Source: Endomicrobium sp.
Lineage (GTDB): Bacteria > Elusimicrobiota > Endomicrobiia > Endomicrobiales > Endomicrobiaceae
DNA length: 64,000 nucleotides
Reading direction: 5' to 3'
Assembly: GCA_031260705.1 (NCBI GenBank)
Contig: JAISLA010000001.1
Location: 124,001-188,000, forward strand
The position numbers were made by a program, and so were the translations under genes. Under the pieces are notes generated by a model that worked only from the letters and a program-made list of their open reading frames with translations, was not told the DNA's origin and searched no databases. The stretch's first letter is position 1. Each line of letters starts with the position of its first letter. Positions 10,054-16,766 of the stretch are shown in pieces.

Positions 10054-10090
10054 TTGACAAAAATGCCAAAAAATTTTATATTAATCTAAC
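10054..10090 (+). promoter_or_regulatory. Promoter of the DtxR-type regulator with overlapping candidate operator
   Basis: TTGACA at 10054-10059 and TATATT at 10077-10082 have the ideal 17-bp spacing. Overlapping the -10 box, ATTAATCTAAC (10080-10090) resembles the core of the DtxR/IdeR box (GTTAGGCTAAC, 8 of 11 matches), a position suited to autorepression. The promoter is well supported by sequence; the operator is inference. Confidence 0.55.
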
Positions 10091-10112
10091 ATTTATGTTT
10101 TTTGGGGTTTTA

Positions 10113-10583
10113 ATGGTAAAGTTTAGAAGAAGCGAATCTCTTAACAATTTAAGTGCCTCGCTTGAGGACTATCTTGAGACTATTGCAGTGCTGAAAAGAA
10201 AAAAAGCATATGCAAGAATCGGCGATATTGCCAAATATTTAAATGTTAAAAGTTCAAGCGTTAACGTCGCAATTAATTTCTTAATCGAAAACGAACTTGT
10301 AGTACATGAGAAATACGGATATGTTGATTTAACCGACAAGGGAGAGAAGATAGCTTGGGAAGTTCAAAGAAAACATAAAATATTGTATAAATTTTTGAAT
10401 ACTCTGCTTTTTATAGATAGTAAAGTTGCTGAAAGAGAAGCCTGTGAAATAGAGCATTTAGTCGGTGTGGAAACTATACACAAGCTTGAAAGATTGTATA
10501 TTCTTTTAAAAAAATATTTTCTTACAGAATATGAAGATATGATTAATTTAAAAGAATATTTAGAAAAATGGAAAAATTATTAA
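10113..10583 (+). CDS. DtxR-family metal-dependent repressor
   Basis: From the ATG at 10113 the product is 156 residues. An N-terminal winged helix-turn-helix (SASLEDYLETIAVL, then IGDIAKYLNVKSSSVNVAINFLIENELVVHEKYGYVDLTDKGEKIA) is followed by the metal-binding/dimerisation helices, with conserved His/Glu/Cys residues (EREACEIEHLV). The C-terminal SH3-like domain is absent, as in MntR. The in-frame ATG at 10023 lies upstream of the likely promoter and is rejected; GGGG precedes the chosen start. Its place just ahead of feoAB indicates iron-responsive control of ferrous iron uptake, though a manganese-type sensor cannot be excluded. Confidence 0.85.
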   Translation: MVKFRRSESLNNLSASLEDYLETIAVLKRKKAYARIGDIAKYLNVKSSSVNVAINFLIENELVVHEKYGYVDLTDKGEKIAWEVQRKHKILYKFLNTLLFIDSKVAEREACEIEHLVGVETIHKLERLYILLKKYFLTEYEDMINLKEYLEKWKNY

Positions 10584-10631
10584 TAAATTGAAAGTTGTAT
10601 ATTGCCGTTTCGCTTTTATGTTTGCGGCTAG

Positions 10632-10645
10632 TTAGTTAAAACTAA
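10632..10645 (+). promoter_or_regulatory. Candidate DtxR operator ahead of feoA
   Basis: TTAGTT-AA-AACTAA is an inverted repeat with 6-bp arms, 33 nt before the feoA start, and is followed by a TATATAACTAA stretch. Half-site shape and position between a DtxR-type gene and feoAB suggest a metal-repressor site. This is inference. Confidence 0.4.
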
Positions 10646-10677
10646 AATAATTATATATAACTAAAAATGAGGCTGAT

Positions 10678-11094
10678 ATGAAATATCTGAAAAAAATTAT
10701 AAAACTTATTTGTAGATATTTGCATGAGCGCTGGGTTAAGGCTCGTTTTCAAACATATAAATCGTTTAACCACCACCACCATCACTATCTTTATGGATAC
10801 TGGCGTGAGCGCTGGGTTAAGGCTCGTTTTCAAAAGTATAAATCGTTTAACGACTGTCTTAAATATAATGGTATGGCTAAATTAAGCGACGCTGCCCCCG
10901 GTGTTTATAGATTTGTTGCGGCTTATTGCGATGGAAAATTGGTTCACAGGCTTCTTGAAATGGGTTTTGTTCCGGGCGAATATTTAACTGTTATTGAAAA
11001 CACTGGTCCAAAAGGCAGCATAATGATTAAAATAAAAGATTCAAAAATTGCTTTAAGCAATAAAATTGCCGATAAAATTTTATTGAGGAAATAA
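10678..11094 (+). CDS. feoA: FeoA-domain protein with a duplicated, His-rich N-terminal extension
   Basis: The C-terminal about 73 residues (from MAKLSDAAPG, residue 66) form a normal SH3-like FeoA domain (YRFVAAYCDGKLVHRLLEMGFVPGEYLTVIE), the cytoplasmic partner of FeoB. Ahead of it is an unusual 65-residue extension: two copies of ERWVKARFQxYKSFN (about 17-31 and 44-58) separated by HHHHHYLYGYW. At DNA level the copies are 46-bp near-identical repeats with an 81-bp period, in frame. GAGG lies before the ATG at 10678, while the internal ATG (10873) has only a weak site, so translation from the long start is favoured. The extension is not a FeoA feature I know. feoB begins 3 nt after the stop. 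Confidence 0.8.
   Translation: MKYLKKIIKLICRYLHERWVKARFQTYKSFNHHHHHYLYGYWRERWVKARFQKYKSFNDCLKYNGMAKLSDAAPGVYRFVAAYCDGKLVHRLLEMGFVPGEYLTVIENTGPKGSIMIKIKDSKIALSNKIADKILLRK
10725..10770 (+). repeat. 46-bp direct repeat, copy 1 (inside feoA)
   Basis: This copy begins TGAGCGCTGGGTTAAGGCTC and ends AAATCGTTTAAC. It is almost identical to the copy at 10806-10851, differing only at two bases around the ACA/AAG codon. Spacing is 81 bp, a multiple of three. Confidence 0.9.
10806..10851 (+). repeat. 46-bp direct repeat, copy 2 (inside feoA)
   Basis: Second copy of the in-frame repeat, coding for ERWVKARFQKYKSFN. It lies 14 codons after a CAC/CAT run that codes five His. Confidence 0.9.
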
Positions 11095-11097
11095 CGT

Positions 11098-13191
11098 ATG
11101 AATACAGATAAAAATATTACGGTTGCTCTTGTGGGCAATCCAAACAGCGGTAAATCAACAATTTTTAACAGTTTGACGGGGTCTAACCAGCATGTCGGTA
11201 ATTACCCCGGAATAACGGTGGAAAAAAAAGAGGGTTTAAAAAAGTACAAAGGATACAATATAAACTTTATTGATTTGCCCGGCACTTATAGTCTTTCTGC
11301 ATATTCCGATGACGAAGTGGTGGCAAGGGATTTTTTACTTAAAGAGAAGCCTGATGTTGTAGTTAATATAATTGACTCTGCCAACATGGAGCGCAATCTC
11401 TATTTGTTTACTCAGATAGTGGAACTTGATATGCCCATCATAATGGTTTTGAATATGGTTGACATTCTAAAATCACATGGGAAAACTGTCGATAAAAAAG
11501 TTATGTCGGACATTTTGGGAGTTCCGGTATTTGCTACAGTTGCAAGCAAAGGGGTGGGAATTGTCGATATTTTGGATTGTATTGTAAACATTTGTGAGAA
11601 TGGAGAGCTTAAAAATCAGACAAGAGTCAAGGTTGATTATGGCGATGATATTAAAGGTGAAACCGAAAAACTTGAAAAGCTTATATCAAAAGATTCCGTA
11701 TTATCAGAATTTCCAAAAAGCTGGCTTACGATAAAATTCTTGGACAATGATCCTTTAACCTTAAAACTTATCTGCAAAGCAGGTGACGAAACTGAAATAT
11801 CAGAGCAGATTGAAAAAAGCAGAAATCATATTAAAGAACATTTCGGCAGGAAAGCGGAAATTGAAATAGCCGACAGACGTTACGGTTTTGCAAACGCTGT
11901 CGTAAAAATGGTTGTAAAAAAAACTGGGCAGGAAAAAATTGATATGACCGAAATTATAGATAGTTTTACGCTCAACAGGTATCTGGGGATTCCCATTTTT
12001 GCTGCAGTGATGTATATAATTTTCAAGTTTACTTTTACTCTTTCAGAGCCTGTGGTAAAACTCTTCGGTTTATTTTTTCGCTGGTTTGGCGGCGCTGTTG
12101 CGGGAATTATCCCGGATGGTCCGGTGCGGTCTTTGATTGTTGATGGGATAATCGGCGGAGTCGGCGGCGTGCTTGGATTTTTTCCGCTAGTACTGTTTAT
12201 GTTTTTTGCAATTGCGTTTTTTGAAGATTCCGGATACATGGCGAGAGCCGCTTTTGTAATGGATAAAATTATGAGCAGATTTGGACTTCATGGAAAATCA
12301 TTTCTGCCTTTAATGCTTTCAACCAACGGATGTGCGGTGACGGGTATTCTTGCGACGAGGACTTTAGATTCAAAACGCGACAGGCTTATAACTATGTTTG
12401 TAGTGTCGTTTATGATATGCGGCGCTAAACTTCCGGTATTTGCTCTGATTATAGGAGCTTTCTTTTCGGCGAAATATCAGGCGGCTGTGATGTTTTTTAT
12501 GTATTTTTTGAGTATTGTTATTGCTTTAGGCATCGCAAAATTCTTGAACGCAACAATCTTATTAAAAGGGGAGTCGGCTCATTTTGTTATGGAGCTTCCT
12601 TCTTATCATCTTCCCACAATTAAAGGTTTATTGTTAAAAATGTGGGAAAGAAGCTGGCTCTATGTGCGCAAAGCCGGAACTGTAGTCGTTTTAATATCAA
12701 TTTTGATATGGGCGGTATTTGCTTACCCCAAAGCTCCTTTAAATGAAAACCTTACCGAAGCTGAAAAATCGTCGCTTCAATTGGAATACAGCATTGCCGG
12801 AAGAGCGGGAAAAATCCTCGAACCTTTGTTTAAACCTATCGGTATGGACGGCAGCAGGGCTGTTGCTTTAATAGCCGGATTTGCCGCAAAAGAAGTGATT
12901 GTAAGCACTTTGAGTACGGTTTACTCTATTGGTGAAGTTAGCTCAGGAGATACCCGGACTTTGAGAGAAAAAATTGCGACTGACGATGACTGGTCGTCGC
13001 TTAAAGGTATAGCTTTTCTTATTTTTTGTCTGATATATGCGCCCTGTATCGTATCTGTCATAGTTTTTTTTAAAGAGACTGGTTCAAGTTATAAGTGGCT
13101 TGCGCTTCTTGTTATAGGAAATACGGTTTTTGCGTGGATAGTTTCGTTTATTATTTTCCAGCTCGGGACACTGTTGAATATAGGCGTGTAA
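11098..13191 (+). CDS. feoB: Ferrous iron transporter FeoB
   Basis: This 697-residue inner-membrane Fe(II) transporter has an N-terminal G domain with G1 GNPNSGKST (12-20), a T-containing switch GNYPGITVEKK, G3 DLPGTYSL (about 58) and G4 NMVD (about 119). A helical spacer follows to about residue 270. The membrane domain has Gate motifs with conserved Cys and Gly (STNGCAVTGILATRTL, MICGAKLPVFALIIGAFF) and the late GRAGKILEPLFKPIG and FAAKEVIVSTL blocks. Length is typical and it looks intact. It is translationally close to feoA and followed 96 nt later by the small Cys-rich partner. Confidence 0.97.
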   Translation: MNTDKNITVALVGNPNSGKSTIFNSLTGSNQHVGNYPGITVEKKEGLKKYKGYNINFIDLPGTYSLSAYSDDEVVARDFLLKEKPDVVVNIIDSANMERNLYLFTQIVELDMPIIMVLNMVDILKSHGKTVDKKVMSDILGVPVFATVASKGVGIVDILDCIVNICENGELKNQTRVKVDYGDDIKGETEKLEKLISKDSVLSEFPKSWLTIKFLDNDPLTLKLICKAGDETEISEQIEKSRNHIKEHFGRKAEIEIADRRYGFANAVVKMVVKKTGQEKIDMTEIIDSFTLNRYLGIPIFAAVMYIIFKFTFTLSEPVVKLFGLFFRWFGGAVAGIIPDGPVRSLIVDGIIGGVGGVLGFFPLVLFMFFAIAFFEDSGYMARAAFVMDKIMSRFGLHGKSFLPLMLSTNGCAVTGILATRTLDSKRDRLITMFVVSFMICGAKLPVFALIIGAFFSAKYQAAVMFFMYFLSIVIALGIAKFLNATILLKGESAHFVMELPSYHLPTIKGLLLKMWERSWLYVRKAGTVVVLISILIWAVFAYPKAPLNENLTEAEKSSLQLEYSIAGRAGKILEPLFKPIGMDGSRAVALIAGFAAKEVIVSTLSTVYSIGEVSSGDTRTLREKIATDDDWSSLKGIAFLIFCLIYAPCIVSVIVFFKETGSSYKWLALLVIGNTVFAWIVSFIIFQLGTLLNIGV

Positions 13192-13287
13192 AGAAAAAAC
13201 AAAGTGGGTTTTAATTCGAAAAGGCTAAAATAACAATGAAATGCTGTTGTTTTTTTTGTCGTTGATTTTAAAAAAGAGGTTTTAAGA

Positions 13288-13434
13288 ATGTTGCAGAATA
13301 TAATAATAATTATGGTTGTGGCAGTTGCTACCGTACTTGTGGTAAAGCATTTAATAAAAGGTGGTTGTAATTGCTGCAATAAGGGTAAAAAAAGTTCAAA
13401 TTGTCGGATTGGCTGCTGTCGTCTAAAAAAATAA
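13288..13434 (+). CDS. FeoB-associated Cys-rich membrane peptide
   Basis: This 48-residue peptide starts with one transmembrane helix (IIIIMVVAVATVLVV, about 5-19) followed by a basic, Cys-rich tail: GGCNCCNKGKK and NCRIGCC, six Cys in all. This matches the short FeoB-associated Cys-rich family found after feoB in many anaerobes, thought to aid Fe(II) transport. GAGG sits 8 nt before the ATG. Missed by a length cut-off, but position, membrane segment and Cys pattern all agree. Confidence 0.8.
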   Translation: MLQNIIIIMVVAVATVLVVKHLIKGGCNCCNKGKKSSNCRIGCCRLKK

Positions 13435-13468
13435 AAAATGTTTACAGCTGTAAATAAAACTAATGTTA

Positions 13469-13539
13469 TGGAGCCAGCGGGAATTGAACCCGCATCTTAT
13501 CGTTGCGAACGATATATTCTCCCGTTTAACTATGGCCCC
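13469..13539 (-). tRNA. tRNA-Ala (CGC)
   Basis: On the minus strand a 71-nt cloverleaf forms: acceptor GGGGCCA with TGGCTCC including a G3-U70 pair (the alanine identity element), anticodon loop TTCGCAA giving CGC, and a GCGGGTTCAATTCCCGC T-arm. The D-loop is short. CCA is not encoded. Confidence 0.88.
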
Positions 13540-14128
13540 CCCGAATAAGACGGAAAAATCATTATTATAACGAGCATATTATAGCAATATTTTAATTTTT
13601 TTCACAGACTCAGATAAGGCGGTTGTCTGTTATATTGAGGAGATTTTATTTATGAAATATTCTTCATATCCGTTAAAACTTCCCATTTTTAGAATTACAA
13701 GGGTTTAATAAAAAAAAGAAGCGGTTAAAAGCAGACATAAAAGTTCCAAAAGTCTGAACATAGCGAGGTTAAAAAAACGAAAGGAATGAAATTGCAGAAC
13801 GACAATTTAAAAATTACTTAAAAGGCAGAGATACGACTTTGCGGATAAAGAGGATATCTGGCAAACCAACAAATCAATCTATGCCCGTCAAAATGCGGCT
13901 GCAATGAAAAATAAAGAATTTTGTTAAAACGCAAGCAGACTAAATGACATACAATGTCTGAGTTGTTTTTGAACTCTTAAATAATATTTTAAAGGATAAT
14001 ATTTTAAGCTTTAACTGCTGTAAAAACAGAACAAATGTCCGATAAACAATATCAGCGCCTAATTATTTTTCGGCGGATTTAGTTTATTATAACCAAATTT
14101 CCCAAATCATGCAGCGTATGATATTGTG
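13540..14128. other. Gene-poor stretch between tRNA-Ala and tmRNA
   Basis: No intact gene is visible. A frame around 13850-13926 reads FADKEDIWQTNKSIYARQNA and may be the tail of a lost gene, but I cannot identify it. On the minus strand, TATAAT-like boxes just beyond 13555 could serve the tRNA. Confidence 0.5.
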
Positions 14129-14492
14129 TGGAGGTGGCGGGAATTGAACCCGCGTCCGAAAATGTTTCGGCATGACCGCTACAGGCTTAGTCCGGAAAGT
14201 TTATTTCGTTTATAACGCTGTCTCCGGACAAGATTGCGTTACAAAACCAGTGCCGTTTTAATTTCATTTTAAGCTGACGGCACAAACCGCTTAAAACTAA
14301 CCTGCATTTGTCGTTTTATCCCCATAACAGGTGTCTGAAGTAAAACGAAGCCGCATTAAGCAGCCATCGCTCCAGTACTAATGCTGTTGCTTATTTTGTT
14401 GTTTATTGTTCAGTCGATTTTTACGGAGCCATCGACTAACTCCGGCCTGCTGTCATTACGTCTATCACTCCCGTCGAACCCTGTTCACCCCC
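14129..14492 (-). ncRNA. ssrA: Transfer-messenger RNA (tmRNA)
   Basis: Read on the minus strand, the RNA begins GGGGGTGAACAGGGTTCGACGGG and ends with a T-arm CGCGGGTTCAATTCCCGC and CACCTCC plus A, pairing into a tRNA-like acceptor. About 364 nt. It rescues stalled ribosomes with SmpB. The tag frame ends GCG ATG GCT GCT TAA (G-A-M-A-A) near 14357-14371. Upstream the frame is bounded by an in-frame TGA, so the tag is at most T-I-N-N-K-I-S-N-S-I-S-T-G-A-M-A-A; the exact resume codon is uncertain. CCA is not encoded. Confidence 0.93.
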
Positions 14493-14585
14493 CCATTTTT
14501 CTTTGTAAATATATACTTTCTGCTTTAACCTTGCTTTATTTTATTTTGCAACGTGAAAAAAACTTTATGTGTTCTTTACACAAGT

Positions 14586-15071
14586 CTATACTTTTTGCTG
14601 TCTTATTTTTTTGAAAAAGTCTTTTATAATATTTGCGCATTCTTCGCTTAAGTATTTTTCTTTTTTTCCGGAAATTACTATCCGTCGGCTGAGTTTTTTA
14701 ATATCTGCTGTTTTAAGCATACTTTTATAACAACCCGCTTTTTTGTCAAAAGCGCCGAAAATAATTTTTTTTATTCTCGCATTTGCTAAAGCGCTGGTAC
14801 ACATTGCGCACGGTTCAATTGTAGCATATACATAACAATCGTTTAAACGGTAATTCTTGAATTTTTTTGCGGCTTTTCTCAATGCAACAATTTCGGCGTG
14901 AGCCGTAGGATCTGACAATGCAATACATTTATTAAATCCTCTTGCAATTATTTTGCCGTCTTTAACTATAATAGCTCCTACAGGCACTTCCTGCGATTCT
15001 CGCGCTTTAAAGGCTTCTTTTAAAGCTTGAAACATAAAATAAGCATTGTCTTTAACTTGTTTATTTTTCAA
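14586..15071 (-). CDS. tadA: tRNA adenosine(34) deaminase TadA
   Basis: This 161-residue zinc deaminase makes inosine at the wobble position of tRNA-Arg(ACG). The catalytic HAE (58-60) and PCAMC (87-91) supply the zinc ligands and proton shuttle. The ARIKKIIFGAFDKKAGC segment is characteristic of TadA rather than cytidine deaminases. Length is normal. Its start overlaps the end of the upstream thioesterase gene by 11 nt, so the two form an operon. Confidence 0.9.
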   Translation of the reverse strand: MKNKQVKDNAYFMFQALKEAFKARESQEVPVGAIIVKDGKIIARGFNKCIALSDPTAHAEIVALRKAAKKFKNYRLNDCYVYATIEPCAMCTSALANARIKKIIFGAFDKKAGCYKSMLKTADIKKLSRRIVISGKKEKYLSEECANIIKDFFKKIRQQKV

Positions 15072-15459
15072 GGTGCTTTTCTATTAATTCTTTTATGTCT
15101 TCCGGAAAACGCACAGGTCTCATCATTTTGTTTACAAATGGATGTTTTGTCTTTCCAGTAACCAAAAGTTTTCCATCACATTTTACTTTATAAGAACATG
15201 TAGTACTTGCCGCCGTAACTTCGGTGAGTCTTGTTTCTATTGTTATTAAATCATCGTATTTTGCTGGTGCCAGATATTTGCATTCGGCATAAATTACTGG
15301 AAAATAAAACCCACGTTTTTCAATTGTTTTATATTCAAAACCTATATCTCTGAGTAATTCAGCTCTTCCTCTTTCAAAAAAAGTCAGATAATTGCCGTAA
15401 TAAACCATTCCCATCTGATCGGTATCAGCGTAAGCTATCCTCAAATGCAGTACATTCAT
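15061..15459 (-). CDS. YbgC-type acyl-CoA thioesterase
   Basis: This 132-residue hotdog-fold protein has the N-terminal YADTDQMGMVYYGNYL signature with the catalytic Asp (D14). The His of the usual VVYHANY is Tyr here, a common variant. It hydrolyses acyl-CoA or acyl-ACP thioesters; in Proteobacteria the family works with the Tol-Pal envelope system, but here the partner gene is tadA. It is complete, with GGGAG upstream of the ATG. Confidence 0.85.
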   Translation of the reverse strand: MNVLHLRIAYADTDQMGMVYYGNYLTFFERGRAELLRDIGFEYKTIEKRGFYFPVIYAECKYLAPAKYDDLITIETRLTEVTAASTTCSYKVKCDGKLLVTGKTKHPFVNKMMRPVRFPEDIKELIEKHLEK

Positions 15460-15817
15460 AATCTACTCCCGGGTTAAATTTACTTTATTATAATAAATTT
15501 GCTTTTGATAAATCAATATTTAGAGATACGCCGCCCAGCGTAGAAAGTTGGCAGGTGAGTTGGTTTCATATTGAATTTGTCTATCGCTTGTCTGAAGCAT
15601 AAAAGAATAATTTTATATTCTATTTTTTAATTTGTGTTTTAATTGTAATAATAGTAAAATAAAGTGTTAAGGGAAAATATATAACTATATATTTTATCAG
15701 TTTTTTGGTATCAATGAAAAAAATATTTTGTTGTGTTATTAGGTGATATCTTTTGTTACAGTACGTTCGCTGAAACGGTATTAATTGAGTTAAATTTTTT
15801 TTGGTAAAATATCAATC
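15460..15817. other. Gene-less divergent intergenic region
   Basis: AT-rich DNA between two divergent operons with no supported ORF. TAAAAT at 15805-15810 lies exactly 7 nt before the ATG at 15818 and may be a -10 box giving a leaderless or nearly leaderless transcript. Confidence 0.5.
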
Positions 15818-16447
15818 ATGCTGAAAATTTCAACCGTAGAAATCCCCTATAATAAACTGCTTGCGAGATTGGGATATCTGCAGACTAAAACCAAACTTGA
15901 TGAAAAAACTGCCGGCATGATAAAAGAGATTTTAAGTCTGGCGCAGAAACTTATTAAACCTAAAGCGGTGGTTGCTTTTGAAAATATAATGGCGATAAGC
16001 GGAGATAAAACCTCGAACGAGATTTCATTTGAAAACGGATATAAAATTAAAAGCGGGAATATATCGGAGCTTTTAAAAAACTGTTTTAAAGTTTACGGGA
16101 TCGGCATAACGGTAGGCGGAGCGTTAGAGCTGAGAATAGATGAGTTTTTGAAAAAAAAAGAAACTTTTAATGCTTTGATCTCAGATGCGGCAGGTTCTGT
16201 CGCCGCGGAAGAAACAATAAATCTTGCAAATGCGCAGATTAAGGCTTACGAAGAAAGAAACGGTAATATGTTGACGAGGAGATATTCGCCGGGATACGGA
16301 GACTGGATACTTGAAGACAACAGACAATTTTTGAATTGGATAGGTGCGGAACATATAGGTATTAAATTAAACGAGTTCTGTCAGATGAAACCTGAGAAAT
16401 CTGTTTCGGCTTTGATAGGAGTTGCTAAGAGACGGAGTGAAAGATAA
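15818..16447 (+). CDS. Stand-alone MetH activation-domain protein
   Basis: This 209-residue protein corresponds to the reactivation domain of cobalamin-dependent methionine synthase, which binds SAM and remethylates oxidised B12. The key motif is RYSPGYGDW (about 155-163), the form found in separate activation proteins of anaerobes. It precedes VSALIGVAKRR, the end of the fold. GIGITVGGALE and LISDAAGSVAAEE (about 95-130) build the core. metH itself follows 319 bp downstream and lacks this domain, so the two proteins together replace one long MetH. No Shine-Dalgarno is seen. Confidence 0.85.
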   Translation: MLKISTVEIPYNKLLARLGYLQTKTKLDEKTAGMIKEILSLAQKLIKPKAVVAFENIMAISGDKTSNEISFENGYKIKSGNISELLKNCFKVYGIGITVGGALELRIDEFLKKKETFNALISDAAGSVAAEETINLANAQIKAYEERNGNMLTRRYSPGYGDWILEDNRQFLNWIGAEHIGIKLNEFCQMKPEKSVSALIGVAKRRSER

Positions 16448-16766
16448 AGGGTTTAAAGAAAATATTATTAAAACCAAAAGGAAGAATTTATAATTAAGGC
16501 GATACATTTGTACAAACGGCTTCTTTATTAAAAAAGAATTTATTCTATTGGAACAGGTCTTTAGGTATGGCGGAGATGTAGAATGTAAATATGCAGAAAT
16601 AAAATATCAGGATGTCTGCTTTACAAAAAGCAATTTTTGGGCGGGCTTGAGTTTGATGTTGCAAAGCTGGCTGTGAGAATATTTTGAGAAAAGTATTATC
16701 GGCGGCAGCGAAAACTGCAAAAGACGGTTTTGAAAGTTTGAGCAGATAATAAGGATCTTTCTTTAT
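16448..16766. other. Spacer between MetH activator and metH
   Basis: No intact gene. Short open pieces (for example ILRKVLSAAAKTAKDGFESLSR ending at 16749) may be a remnant, but I cannot assign them. Confidence 0.4.

Noticed and set aside
10768-10788. Five-His run suggesting an engineered tag or vector contamination
   Set aside because: It is embedded in native-looking AT-rich sequence between natural repeats, in frame with feoA, and no cloning-site sequence flanks it.
13441-13454. TTTACAGCTGTAAA palindrome after the FeoB-associated peptide as a terminator
   Set aside because: The stem is short with almost no loop and lacks a following T-run; could be chance in AT-rich DNA.
14129-14200. A tRNA gene on the minus strand
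   Set aside because: The T-arm and acceptor are followed by a long insert instead of an anticodon arm; together with the 5' GGGGGTG...TTCGACGGG end this is tmRNA.
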